Shown here in pieces: positions 43,438-54,906 of a stretch of 64,000 bases of DNA. The notes under the pieces are model-generated. The model saw nothing but the letters and a program-made list of their open reading frames with translations, did not search any database and had not been told where the DNA came from. The position numbers and the translations under genes are program-made. The number at the start of each line of letters is the position of its first letter. Positions within the stretch are counted from its first letter, which is position 1. The DNA is from Gremmenia infestans. Taxonomy: Eukaryota; Ascomycota; Leotiomycetes; Helotiales; Hamatocanthoscyphaceae. The stretch spans positions 1,116,001 to 1,180,000 of the forward strand of contig JAFEVB010000029.1 of the NCBI GenBank assembly GCA_032629725.1. Direction: 5' to 3'.

Positions 43438-44139
43438 ATGGTCCCTCCCACTGCACGCACTCTCACGCAATATCGGCCTAGACGGAAAAATTGTCTCACA
43501 GCGACTCGATTTATCCGGGAAAACGAGCATATCCTCGAAGAACCTATCATACTTTCCAACCGGGAGATCGAAATCGATACAGGCATTGGACCAAGGGTTG
43601 CACCGGTTAGATCGTCCCTTCACGGAGGGCCAGATCATGACCTTAGAGAAAAGGAGGATGCACGGGTTCGGGAGTGGACTATCCGTAAAGGAATAGTCGG
43701 ATCTGTCAATGAAACGTATGAAAATTACTCCTATCGAGGGGGATTGTATTCCGATAGGTCCCGGTTCCTACATCGATTGTACGATGGCGATATCCCATTC
43801 CTGCATCATTCCTGCAATCCCAACGCACATTTGGCACATCGTGCAGATACAGGAAGGGTTGTTGCAATAAAAGACATCAGGCAAGGCGAAGAGGTAACGA
43901 TTCTGTACGGAGGGGAGAATATCGAGTCGTTAGAGGCAGAGTACGGATTTAAATGCCATTGTTCTAGGAAGTGCTTCCGACGGTCTGAGGGTAGAAAACC
44001 AACCTTGGCTGAGATGAGGGATGACCACCGTATACGACGACGGTCTTGGAGGAATGGCTACCGTATACGGGAGTTCTGGAACTGGAAAAAGCTCAGGACC
44101 TCGATCATGGGCTGCTGGCATCGTGGTTTAATTCCTTGA
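43438..44139 (+). CDS. SET-domain protein, 233 aa
   Basis: A single frame. SET-domain elements are visible: the entry strand ATRFIRENEHILEEPIILS, the SAM/pseudoknot motif FLHHSCNPNAHLA, the strand GRVVAIKDIRQGEEVTILYG, and a post-SET-like YGFKCHCSRKC with partial cysteine pattern. Members of this type methylate lysines on histones or other proteins. The canonical NHSC motif reads HHSC, so the conserved Asn that contacts the cofactor is changed, and activity is uncertain. The middle (about residues 45-110) is an insertion or weakly conserved linker. The C-terminal tail is basic. An upstream exon cannot be excluded. The short length fits the many small SET proteins of filamentous fungi. Confidence 0.72.
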   Translation: MVPPTARTLTQYRPRRKNCLTATRFIRENEHILEEPIILSNREIEIDTGIGPRVAPVRSSLHGGPDHDLREKEDARVREWTIRKGIVGSVNETYENYSYRGGLYSDRSRFLHRLYDGDIPFLHHSCNPNAHLAHRADTGRVVAIKDIRQGEEVTILYGGENIESLEAEYGFKCHCSRKCFRRSEGRKPTLAEMRDDHRIRRRSWRNGYRIREFWNWKKLRTSIMGCWHRGLIP

Positions 44140-45738
44140 TGACTAGGTGGAAATGGTCCGGTGTAGAAGTCTGTCTTGAATCATCCATTGTCTGTGTATT
44201 CAACCATTCATTGTCTGCGGGACACTCAGCGTAATTAGCATCATTGAACATCGTCGACAGCGTTCAACCCATCTTCTACCCTGTCCAAACAAACTTCAAT
44301 CTTACATTGAGTTGCAATTTGTAATCGACGAGCTCACGTGTTGGATTCACGTGACTACCCCGGATCAATGGAACAGACGCTAAAAATTCCCCACGCATTA
44401 TTGTCTGGAACAGTCGCTCAGGTCACACGCAGCTTTGGCCGAAGAGTTCCATACCTACCTGAACATGAACAGACTGGCCACCTGCCAAGGTCAAATCTGC
44501 TTGTAGTATCATCTATTGTGCTCGACTGATGTGTTGCTTCTATTCAATACTTCTTGTGCTCGTCTATCCCGGACAACAACCCAACCTATATTGACTCCCC
44601 TCTTTTGTCGAACTTGAGACTATTCATAGATTATCTAACATCTACTTTTGAAACTTGCAAGCTACTGACCTATCTAGCACAGTATCCTAGCTCGCCCAAC
44701 GTTACTTTTGCCTTGGTTGCTCTAGAGGAGGAACCTTTTCGGACCAACCTGCATCTCCCATACACTCTCAACCCCCAAATCCTATCCAATCCCAGGTTCC
44801 CTATTCCTCCATCGATCCGCATAACGGAAGCCCTGTAGCTGAGGGCGTTTTGTTCTCCCACCAGTCCCGTAACTAGAAGAGCTTTGATCTTCTCAGTCAC
44901 GGCAAAGGCACACGCCTGGCTTGCCAACCAAAACATCCTCTTGCCCGAGCAAGCGGGCTTTGTTATCATTTCGGAACTACAAAGCATTGTGAGACTGATT
45001 TACGCTGCGGATAAAGTGGATACATCTTTCTCTTTCACATGCCCTGAGTTTTTGGACATCTACCGGCTTTCTTTTTCCGATACGGTTCTCTTTGTCCGAT
45101 ACGATACTTTTCAAGCTGTCACGAATCACAGCCAACCTGATTCCTCCCACGCACGCTTCGCAGAGCCCCAACCGACGACTACGTTTTAATTTGCACGTAT
45201 CGGAAAAACATACCCGCTGCAGAAGATCGTGGTACCATATGCAAGACTGCGTTGGTATTATTATTACCCAGATAGACCGGTTGAGGTACGTAGTATCGTT
45301 TTCTTGTCACGTACTGTACTGTACGACCTGCCGATACCAAACTCGGGGTTGCGGATACCACGTTAGCTCGGCACATCCCCCAGTTAGTGCACGGGAGTGG
45401 AGCTTATATTGCATCGCCATACGGCCGGTGTCGTGATAATCTACTGCCAAGATGTATGGCTCTTTTATGCAGAGGGATCAAAGATTCATTACGGGGCGAA
45501 CCCCAACCCCACTATGGATCATACCCTCTTCGGCTCCAGATATAGCCTACCCTTAAGGGTACATCAACTCCCCTTTCCAGTCCATCCTTCTTCAAACATT
45601 GTCAATCAAGCAACTTTAGTGGGATGCCGTCCTACTGTCTCCAAGACTGCCATTACTTCTACCGCACAGCATTGCGCGGTCTGAATATCAGCACTTCCAT
45701 TTCTCCGCTCTATAGTTAAAGTCAACAAGCTGACCAAG
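44140..45738. other. 1.6-kb gene-free interval with paired E-boxes
   Basis: Two CACGTG sites 7 bases apart lie at 44335-44340 and 44348-44353. TCCGATAC words repeat near 45078 and 45099. The interval should contain the SET 3' end and the carnitine acetyltransferase promoter. No coding signal is seen despite several small open frames. Confidence 0.5.
44335..44353. promoter_or_regulatory. paired CACGTG E-boxes
   Basis: Two CACGTG hexamers, the second followed by A, are separated by seven bases. Paired sites of this kind are bound by bHLH dimers (Cbf1-like) in fungi. Which gene they would control is unclear: the SET gene ends 196 bases upstream and the acetyltransferase starts 1.4 kb downstream. 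Confidence 0.35.
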
Positions 45739-48430
45739 ATGCCTTCCTCTACCACATCAGTTCGGACCTTTACGATGCCAAAGTCCCTAAATGCTTCCTT
45801 GGCTGCGGAGCCGGGAAACGCAAAACATGCCTCAGAAGAAGGTCGATCCGCGGAAGGGGTAAAGCAAGTTAGTGAGAGCTACTCCAAGGACCAAAAAGAC
45901 CCTCTCAGCAACCAGCCAAAACCTAAGCCAGGAATCACCTTTGCTGCTCAGGATAGGCTTCCCAAGTTGCCGATTCCCGAGTTGGAGCATAGCATGACGG
46001 GATATCTTAAGGCTTTGAGGCCTTTACAAAGTCCCAGAGAACACGCCGAGACGCAACAGGCAGTTGAAGAGTTTCTCAAGAGTGAGGGACCGGAGCTTCA
46101 GGAAAGATTAAAGAAGTATGCCACGGGAAAAACGAGTTATATCGAACAGTTCTGTAAGTACATGTCTATGTATATGGTATCTCATCACTTACAATCAACC
46201 AGGGTATGACTCTTATCTCAATTTCGATAACCCAGTCGTTCTTAATCTCAACCCTTTCTTTCTTCTAGAAGATGATCCTACTCCGGCAAGGAATAATCAA
46301 GTTACCCGGGCCGCCTCACTTGTGGTGTCTGCTCTATCATTTGTCCGTGCAGTTAGAAGGGAAGAGCTACCTCCCGACCACATAAGGGGAACTCCCCTCT
46401 GCATGTATCAATATTCGAGACTGTTCGGGACTGCCCGTGTCCCTACGGAAAATGGATGTCATATCGGACAAGATCCCGATGCAAAGCATATTGTCGTCCT
46501 ATGCCATGGCCAATTCTACTGGTTTGATGTCCTTGATGACAACTCGGATCTCATCATGACTGAGAAGGACGTGTCAATCAACCTTCAGACTATCGTCGAT
46601 GACGCCCAGCAAACACCTATCCAAGAGGCGGCCAAAGGTGCACTAGGCGTTCTCAGTACGGAAAACCGTAAGATATGGTCGGGACTGAGAGATACGATGA
46701 CTAGAAAGGAGGGTTCGAACAATGCCGATTGTTTGGGAATAGTAGATTCAGCATTATTCATCCTCTGTCTCGATTACACCGAACCAGCATCCGGAGCAGA
46801 GCTTTGCCAGAACATGCTTTGCGGCACAAGTTCGGTTGAGAAGGGAGTTCAGGTTGGCACTTGCACGAATCGATGGTATGACAAGTTGCAAATTATTGTT
46901 TGTAAGAACGGAAGTGCCGGAATTAATTTCGAACACACTGGTGTTGATGGTCATACGGTCTTGCGCTTTGCAAGTGATCTCTACACGGATACAATTCTGA
47001 GATTCGCCAGGACCATAAATGGCGGAGCTCCAAGTCTTTGGGCTTCCACGAGCCCTGATCCATCGAAACGCGACCCGGCAAGCTTTGGAGATGTTAACAC
47101 GACGCCTCATAAACTGGAATGGGATATGGTTCCTGAACTCAGCATTGCATTACGATTCGCTGAAACGCGTCTGGCGGATCTCATTCAACAAAATGAGTTC
47201 CAAACGCTCGACTTTGCGGCTTATGGTAAAAACTTCATAACTTCCATGGGATTCTCACCAGATGCTTTCATTCAAATGGCTTTCCAGGCTGCCTACTACG
47301 GGCTTTATGGCCGAGTGGAATGCACTTACGAACCAGCAATGACCAAAGTCTATCTCCACGGCCGAACGGAAGCCATTCGATCAGTGACCCCTGAATCTGT
47401 GGATTATGTTCAAACTTTCTGGGCTGAGAATCCGCCGCAACAAAAAGTCGACACTCTAAAGAAAGCATGTCAAAAGCACACCGCAAACACAAAAGAATGC
47501 GCAAAAGCCCAAGGCTGTGATCGACACTTGTACGCCCTCTACAGCGTCTGGCAAAAAGCTCTCGACGAAGACGGAGCAGAAGCCGCAAGCAGCTACGGTA
47601 GCAACGGCTACTCCAGCCCCATCGATGGCGGCTCAGAACGCGACCCCTCATCTATAGTCGGCAGCCCCAACCGCAACTCAGTCCTATCATCCGACGGCGA
47701 TGATGTCGTCTCCCTCCCCTCCCGCTACCGCAACAACAGTTCCCCATCCCGCCCAGGCCAACAGAACACCATGCCCCTCCTGTTTGCCGACAGCGGCTGG
47801 GACAAACTCAACAACACCATCCTATCCACCTCGAACTGCGGAAACCCCTCGCTCCGCCACTTTGGCTTCGGACCCACGACAGGGGATGGGTTCGGGATCG
47901 GGTATATTATCAAAGATGAGGGCATCAGCATTTGTGCGAGTAGTAAACACAGACAAACGAAACGCTTCGTCGATGCCATCGAGAGCTATCTCCTCGAGAT
48001 CCGCCGCGTCCTGCGCACTACGCAGCGCCGCGGTACGTCGCCCACAGCATCGCGCGCACGGGAAGCCACGGCAAGCAGGCCGAAGCCGGGGAGTCGACTC
48101 AAGAGTCGCGGGAGGGTGATTCGGGCTACGGAGGGCAAGAAGACGCCGGGTGCGATGACGCCGGTTGAGGATAGTACGGTGGGGAGTGATGATGAGGGGT
48201 TGGGTGGCTGTAAGTCTCAGATTTCGAACTCTTGTCATGTGAACATGGATTGGGATGTCAATTTGCAGGTCTGGATTGAGGCTGATGATACACGTGTAGA
48301 TGGATTTTTCGATGCTGGGATGCTATTACAGGCTCTGAAGGCGAGGGGGGAGGGGCCGGGGGACGATGCGAAGGCGCCTGAGGCTAGGCGACGCGAGATT
48401 GGGAAGAAATTGAGGTTGAGTGAGTATTGA
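45739..48430 (+). CDS. carnitine O-acetyltransferase, FacC/YAT-like, 880 aa
   Basis: Two exons, 45739-46153 and 46203-48430, join in phase and restore FWYDSYLNF. It belongs to the choline/carnitine acyltransferase family, which moves acetyl groups between CoA and carnitine so acetate or peroxisomal acetyl units can reach mitochondria. The catalytic His is in FEHTGVDGHTVLRF. GTPLCMYQYSRLFGTARVP, HIVVLCHGQFYWFDV, VECTYEPAMTK and FGFGPTTGDGFGIGY are family blocks. No clear mitochondrial presequence or peroxisomal SKL tail is seen, which favours the cytosolic FacC type of Aspergillus. The protein is long: a Ser-rich insertion (about 625-690) and a Lys/Arg-rich tail extend it. Near 48210 a GTAAGT and at 48267 a CAG look like an intron, but removal would break the frame. 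Confidence 0.87.
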
Positions 48431-51105
48431 GAGGTTTATAATACGAGGGGAACGGGGGAAGGGCATTGAAAACGGAGATTGGCGATCTCGTGATGTCAAG
48501 GGGGGTGAAATTGGATTAGGAAGAGGCGACTAATTGCGCGCGCGCGCACACACAGCAGATGAGATGAGATGGAAGAGGTGTGCTGGTGCGTGGACAGTAC
48601 TTGTAGGAAGGTGAAGATAAAGATATGATTATTCCAAGTACTGTACAGTTAATCTCAAGGAAAGGAAGATAAGATTCCCACGTGAGCTACTGTAGCTAGC
48701 CTGCTTATCTGCTTCCATTTACGGAGTAATTCATTTCTAAAATAGAGTATTACTTACATGATGAGATGAGATGAGGCGCTCGCTCGGTTGCTCGAGACGA
48801 TCGTTCGCGATCCTTTAGGATGAGCATGCGCATGGCATGGCATGGCTTGGCTTGGCTAGTCGATCATTAGAGTACGAAGTAGTACTGCGATCATCAGTGA
48901 TGGATCGATTACCCGCAGCATGGCATAGCATGGTGCGCACGTTGTGGAATTGAATGAATGCGTGAATGAGTAAATGAACGTGTGAAGTGCATGTGGTGTG
49001 GGAGAGAGAAGTGCGGGAGAGGAATACTGAAGGGGGATTTGTTTTGTGCAGTGATCTTGTGGCACTTACTCGTACTCGTACTACGCAGAGAGAGAAGAGA
49101 GAGAGTTGATTGGAATGGAATGCAGCCAGAGGCGCGGCGCGTAGGATGGGAGAGGAGATGTTGGGGTTCAGGATATTACGAAGGAGTAGGATAGGAGCCG
49201 TAAGTTAAGGTTGGGAGGAATAATAGGGTAGGAGCTGTAAGTTTAGGGTTGGGAGGAATAATAGGGTATGGTAGGGTAGGTTACAGTAGGGTGGGAATCA
49301 GATTTTAATAAGATGGTCGGCGGCAGTATGGCGAGTAGTCGTTATTATTATTAATAAAAAAAAGTACCTATGTGTAGACTTGACTTGACTTGACTTGATT
49401 GATCGTGACTTGGCCTTGGCCTTGGCCATCAGTAGGCGCGCGAGAGCAAGGAGGGGAGGACAGGTGCGCGAGGGAGCGCATGGAATGAAACGAAACGAAA
49501 CAAAACGATGAAGCGATTCGCGAGGAAGAGGGGGTGAGTACGAGAGTGCAGTGCGGGTAAGTGAGGTGAGGTTCAAGTACCGACAGCGAGCGGGTGGTAG
49601 CCATACCTTACGGAGGGGAGGGTACACTCTGGACTCTAAAATAAGGTGAGGTCTGTAAGATTACCTACCTACTTCTTCAGAAGTTGAAACTTCCTAAAAA
49701 GCTTTTGCGCACGCGAGGGAGAAAAGAGTTTTTAACAAAAACTTCACGGTAGATGGGTAAGGAAGTAATTATGTTATATTATCTGGTAGAATGGAAAGGG
49801 GTAGAAAGTGGTGGAACCGTGGAACCGTGAAAAGAGCGGGAGAGAATGTTGCATTGTTTTTGCGAGGGCCCTGCCGGAATAGGAAGGATGGATCAATTAA
49901 GTGAGTGCTGTGCTGTGCTGTGATATTGTGTGACCCACCCCACCTACTTGAGAGAAAGAAAGTCTTCCTTTCACTCACTCCGAAGGTCCGCTGCACTTTA
50001 ATTCACAACAGTAATAATCACCAACGTGTTTGCCGAGTGTGTTGGCTACCACGCACCTTTCGTTGTCGTTATTCACAGCATGTAAATTGCTAAGAAGTAG
50101 AATCAGACCGAGTACCATCGATGAATGGGGCAATGATATGCCAAGCTGGCTGGCTCCTTGTTCTTCACAATCATCTTCCGATTCTTCCCTGCACATCATG
50201 GTGTACCGTAGTGGTCGCTCTGCAAATCGCTTCGTTCCAGAGACTCGAGCTCGACCAACTCCCGAATCCACAGGCAAATCCACAGCCTCAGTCCAGACTC
50301 GAGATGTTCATTTACGGAATTGTTGTCTACGCAGATGCTGAAACATGGCTAGCCAAGGTTCGGGAAGCAGGTACTGTACTAAGTAAATTTAAAATTCAGG
50401 TACGGATTTTTACCCTACCCCTGACGCTGAGATGCGCCGTCAGGGTATAGCCCGTGCAATGAAGCACTTCTATTGGTGACTTGTCCTTGTTCCCCCATCC
50501 GGCTGATGGGCCCGTTCCGTTTAGACTTCTCGCAGGAAATCAACGCCATCGGCTCTTCACCCCAGCCAGCCAACGCCTGATGAGATGAACAGACAGGCGT
50601 GCCGCGCACACCACTCAACTCGTATTGGCAAATCAACTCTATCCAAAATGGCCTGCCTACCCTGCAACAACTCCACTCGCAATGTGGGCTGGCTCTCTGC
50701 ACGTCTCTTCCTTTACATGGGCCCAAGGGGTCCTTGCCAACCAACGAATTCGGGCAGGTCGTTTATTAAAAGGCGAAGGAGCGCATCCTCCCTCGTTTCC
50801 CTCTTTTCCTGGTCACCCTCATTCTTTTGGTCTTGTCTGTCTGTCCTTCATATACATCAGTACACCTTCTTTTTTGCTTACCCTCTTCCCCCACCATCAT
50901 TTTTCGCTCCTTTGCAAGGCTGCGCAGGTTCTCTCAATCACTCACAATCATTATCACACTGCTATTCCTAGCACCAAACAATCACTCATTCATCGATTGA
51001 AGAGACCCCATTCAGACCATTCAGCGAAAGCTCAACTACATTACCCACCAAACTTAACTACACAAATCACTCTTAACATTTCTCCAAAACATAGACAGCA
51101 TCAAC
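48431..51105. other. 2.7-kb gene-free interval rich in simple repeats
   Basis: Contents: a GC/AC dinucleotide run at 48536-48554; a CACGTG at 48679-48684; GGCAT/GGCTT pentamers at about 48833-48856; a doubled 37-38-bp unit at 49194-49268; and a TTGAC pentamer run at 49378-49399. The last part before 51106 is pyrimidine-rich and probably the GH128 promoter and leader. No open frame shows a recognisable product. Confidence 0.55.
49194..49268. repeat. tandem duplication, 37-38 bp x 2
   Basis: Two copies sharing TTGGGAGGAATAATAGGGTA occupy 49194-49230 and 49231-49268. They differ by a few substitutions and one inserted base. They are intergenic. Confidence 0.85.
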
Positions 51106-52263
51106 ATGCGTACAACATTCTCAAGTATGGCTGTCCTGGCCATGTCTTTGCTGGTCAAAGATGTCGTAGCTAGCCCAATCCGGATGATGAGAGATGTGAC
51201 AGTCGAAATCAGCGAAGATGTCGAGGTTGTCAAGGAAGCGGATGGAAGCCTCCAGACTACTGGCACAATCCTGTCTACCGAGACCGTTACCAATGGAGGA
51301 CAAGCTCCAGCAACTTCAGCAGCTGCCGTGGTCTCATCTGTAGCCGCAGTTTCAACTCCAGCCGTCGTTGCTCCTGAGAAGGAAGCCGCCAAAGCCCCAG
51401 TAACTTCAGCAGCAGCTACATCCTCAGTCTATGTTGCTCCCACCACAACGGCAAAGCCAACGACTTCCGCCGCCGCAGTCTCCTCCACCAGCAGCAAAGC
51501 TGCTGCTTCCACCACTGCATCATCCAGCACCAGTGGCGGCAAGAAGGGTCTCCTTTACGACTACTATGCGGATAAGAGTACTATTACTTCATTCTTCTCA
51601 GGAGATTCAAGTGCCGGCTCTGCGTATTCTTGGTCTACCAGCTGGTGCGCCAACACTGCGACCTTCCCCTCGAGCATGAACGTCGAGCAGGTTCCTCAAC
51701 TGTGGGGTCTTCGAACAGCAGCATCTGGTGGAACAGAAGATGTCAAGAACTTTGACACCGCCGCCGCAACATCAACCGCCACTCATTTCATGGGATTCAA
51801 CGAACCTGATCAGTGCGGAGGTGGTGGATCTTGTATCTCTGTGACCGACGCCCAAACCGGATGGACTGACTTTGCCACCAAGTACCACGGAAAGAAGACA
51901 CTTGTTTCCCCAAGTGTCACCAATGGAGACGGTGACAAGGGTCTCCCATGGTTGAAGCAGTTCCTCGCGGGTTCCGGTATCAACAGCACTGTTGACGTTA
52001 TTGGTATTCACTGGTATGGTGGAAGCGACAACGACGTTAACGGAGCATGCACCAACTTGCTCTCCCAGGTCGACGCAGCCAAGGTTGTCGCGGGTGACAG
52101 AAAGGTCTGGATCACCGAGTTCCAATACCAAGGTACCGATGTACAGGGCTTCCTCAAGACTTGTGCGCCACAACTGGATAACAAGGATGGTCTCGAACGC
52201 TATGCATACAACTTGGCTGGTGGCTTGATCTCTTCTGTTGCTGGCGCTCTTGCCGCTCTCTAG
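51106..52263 (+). CDS. secreted GH128 (Asl1-like) beta-1,3-glucanase, 385 aa
   Basis: A single-exon gene. Residues 1-23 are a signal peptide (VLAMSLLVKDVVAS). A Ser/Thr/Ala-rich linker (about 65-145), probably O-glycosylated, precedes the catalytic domain, which starts at GLLYDYYADKS. The glycoside hydrolase 128 fold is supported by FMGFNEPDQ, containing the acid/base Glu233, by IGIHWYGGSDNDV, and by VWITEFQYQG, containing the nucleophile Glu338. Family members are alkali-soluble cell-wall proteins or beta-1,3-glucan hydrolases, related to Asl1 of fission yeast. The enzyme should act in the wall or outside the cell. No GPI signal is evident: the C terminus GGLISSVAGALAAL is mildly hydrophobic but short. 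The pyrimidine-rich upstream region suggests strong expression. Confidence 0.9.
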   Translation: MRTTFSSMAVLAMSLLVKDVVASPIRMMRDVTVEISEDVEVVKEADGSLQTTGTILSTETVTNGGQAPATSAAAVVSSVAAVSTPAVVAPEKEAAKAPVTSAAATSSVYVAPTTTAKPTTSAAAVSSTSSKAAASTTASSSTSGGKKGLLYDYYADKSTITSFFSGDSSAGSAYSWSTSWCANTATFPSSMNVEQVPQLWGLRTAASGGTEDVKNFDTAAATSTATHFMGFNEPDQCGGGGSCISVTDAQTGWTDFATKYHGKKTLVSPSVTNGDGDKGLPWLKQFLAGSGINSTVDVIGIHWYGGSDNDVNGACTNLLSQVDAAKVVAGDRKVWITEFQYQGTDVQGFLKTCAPQLDNKDGLERYAYNLAGGLISSVAGALAAL

Positions 52264-52998
52264 ATATTGGATTCGAGGATGAATTTGTATCAAAGCAAAC
52301 TTAAAACGACTTTAACGTTCATGTATATAATTTAGCATTTTACGGGGCGAAATCTGGTAGAGATGGTATGGGTTGGAAATATTATTATACTCGTATAGGA
52401 GTAGCCGTGTCTGTAGTTTATGGAATACAGAATCTAGCACCTATTGATTTATACTATTGCTGTTGTATATGAAAATATGTGATGTGAATTTGTACCGAAT
52501 TTGATACCGTGTCCTGACGTAGTTGGGAAAAGATAGAATGTGATGGGGGATTATTTTAGAATGTGGCCCTTATGTCTCAAAGATGAAATGATGAAGATAT
52601 GACCTAAGCGGATGCTAGAATTGTTATCGTAGTAGTTCTGCTTCGTGGTTGTGAAAGCTTATGTGAAGACGAAGATCTTGCGCACGTGAGAGCTAAATGC
52701 CAAGGCTGAAATTCTTTATGCCTCTATCGCAGCACAACATTTTGACGCCTTATAACACCAAGCCAGATCCAAAAATATCACACATTACGCACAACAGTTT
52801 TCAGAGGCGCAGTCACCACTCTATATACAATACAGACCAAATATTCATTTCTCACCAACGACTGACTATCCATTCACTCTCCCGACCTTCTGATGCATGC
52901 TCAAGTCCCACCAAAGGCATGCGATTTGATCTGCGTTGACGAGAGTTGATTGTCACCACACCACCACCACCACCAGCCAACACAAACACGTTTGCATC
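52264..52998. other. gene-free interval
   Basis: This is the 3' region of the glucanase gene and the promoter of SPT2, with a CACGTGA site at 52683-52689 and a CACCAC run at about 52958. No gene is seen. Confidence 0.5.
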
Positions 52999-53975
52999 AT
53001 GCCGGTACAGATTCTTGATCTTAAGTGTAGGGGATAATATATACTAATGTAATGCCGCAGATCGGTGACCTTCTTGCCCAGATAACTGGTGAACCCAGCA
53101 CCAGTTCCAGTTCCCTGCCCAACCCGCCCAAACGCAAAGCCCCCTCTACCGACACCCTCCGCCGGCCAGCCGACAAGCTACAAAGACCGAATCCCACCTC
53201 TACCTCTACATCCCGCCCCATAAACCCCAGCAACAAACCTTCCACCTCCACCTCATCGTTCAAAAACGGCCAACCTACCCCTCCCCCCAACGATGGCGCT
53301 CCTCCCTCTTCCACCCCGGCAAAACCGCCCAAGAAAGGCTCGTTTGCCGAGATCATGGCGCGTGGGAAAGCGGTCCAAGCTACGCGGGGTCAGGTAGGTC
53401 AGATTCGGCATAAGAGGATCGAGAAGCTGCCCAGTAAGCGGGAGAGGGAGGAGATGAAGGGGGGTGGCGTGCGTGTGGGGAAGAACATGGGACCTGGAAG
53501 TGGAGGAGGGAAATTTAAAAACGGGGCCGCGCAGAATGGGAAGGGCAGTGGGAGCGGGAGTGGGAGTGGGATTAAAGGTATTGGAAAAGGGCAGGAGCCC
53601 GAGAAGAAAATCAAGAAAGCAGCTATGGCAACAACGGGGTATTCCGGTACAGCGCGGCCGAAACCCGGATCCTCATCTACATCCCACTCGCGGCCCACCG
53701 CCCGTCCTCCTGCGTCCTCTTCCAAACAACGATACACGTATGCTAGCGAGGAAGAAGATGATGAAGAAGATGTGGAGATGGACCAGGGCGGTTACGCAAG
53801 CGACGTTAGTTCTGACATGGAAGCCGCGGCCTTCGAGGTCGATGAGGAAGAGGAGTTCGCGGCAAGAGTGGCGAGGAAAGAAGATGCTGAGGCGTTGGCT
53901 GAGGAGAATCGCGCGAAGAGGGAGAAGGCGGAGAAGAAGAGGAGGTTGATGGAGATGGCTGCTAGGAGGCGTTGA
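52999..53975 (+). CDS. SPT2: SPT2-like histone chaperone/chromatin protein
   Basis: The likely start is an ATG at 52999 in a coding exon of only six bases (Met-Pro). A 56-nt intron follows (53005-53060), with donor GTACAG and the branch word TACTAAT 17 bases before the acceptor. Splicing gives MPIGDLLAQITGEP. Without splicing, a start at 53052 gives MPQIGDLLAQITG, differing by one residue. The middle is Ser/Pro/Gly-rich and basic. The C-terminal SPT2 signature includes the acidic EEEDDEEDVEMD and DMEAAAFEVDEEEE, then the basic helix ending EKKRRLMEMAARRR. SPT2 binds histone H3-H4 and DNA during transcription. The product is about 307 residues either way. A GSGSGSGSG run is encoded by a short repeat near 53550. 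Confidence 0.82.
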
Positions 53976-54906
53976 TCGATCGTTGAGTTGGATTGGATTC
54001 GTGCTTCTCCACGTGGTGCTAGTGCTTTGGAAACCATGGCTGGCTATCCTACGATTGATGATGAAAGATTGGATTTTCTCCTTTCGTGGGTTCAGGGAAG
54101 TGGGGGAGGGAATGGATGGAATACCTAGAATCAGTGTAGGACTTTTACTCGGAGGTTTTCAGTTCCGCTCTTTCATTCATTTCTTCTTTTTGGATTTCCT
54201 TCCTCTTGCGGTGCTGTGCGGTGCTTGCTTTTAGCGATATGGTTATGGGTATGGCGTTTCTATGATTTGGCATGGCATGGCATGGCATGGTATGGCGTGG
54301 TGGCATTGAAGGCGTTTCTCTTTTCCCTTGCGCTTGGGTATTTGCTTTCCCTTCCCCTTCCCTTGCTGGCTTGGCTTGCTTCTTCGTTCGCTTGCTAGTC
54401 GGGGAAGGGGGGGTGAAGAAGGGATGGAGGGGAATTGGAGGGGGTGTGTAAGTGTGTAATAGAAAAGAACGGAAAGAAAGAAAGAAAGGAAGAGAGAAGA
54501 ATATAATATAATATATCTTACCAGGTACTATAACATGAAAAGTAGAATGATTGTTCTACATACACATATTGTATTGGTTTGTCACTAGTGAGGGAGGGGT
54601 TGCATTGGAGGGGTTGTGTTTAGGGAGGTTGTAGTAAGGCAAGCTAAGTAAAATAACGCGTATTGGAATAAGAAATGCTGCTTTATGAAGTATGCTTACT
54701 TGCTTATTTACTTGAGCGTTTAGACTAAAGCTTGCAACTTATTAGAGGATTTTGATTTAAGGAGTATGCTCTGCATTTTGTAGTCTTGATGGGTTTGAAT
54801 TTCGTCTAATAATAAGAGCCTGGTGAGCCGCTTGGGCTCTATCTATCCAGTGCAATCTATCTATAAAAATACATATATACAGCACACCATCTATCCCATT
54901 CCAACT
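53976..54906. other. gene-free interval between convergent genes
   Basis: The interval contains a CACGTG at 54010-54015, a GGCAT pentamer microsatellite at 54269-54297, CCCTT repeats at about 54345 and a GAAA run at about 54473. No gene is seen. Confidence 0.5.

Noticed and set aside
44554..44838. 94-codon open frame between the SET gene and the carnitine acetyltransferase
   Set aside because: No domain or signal, and a composition typical of pyrimidine-rich intergenic DNA. It could be a lineage-specific peptide, but nothing supports it.
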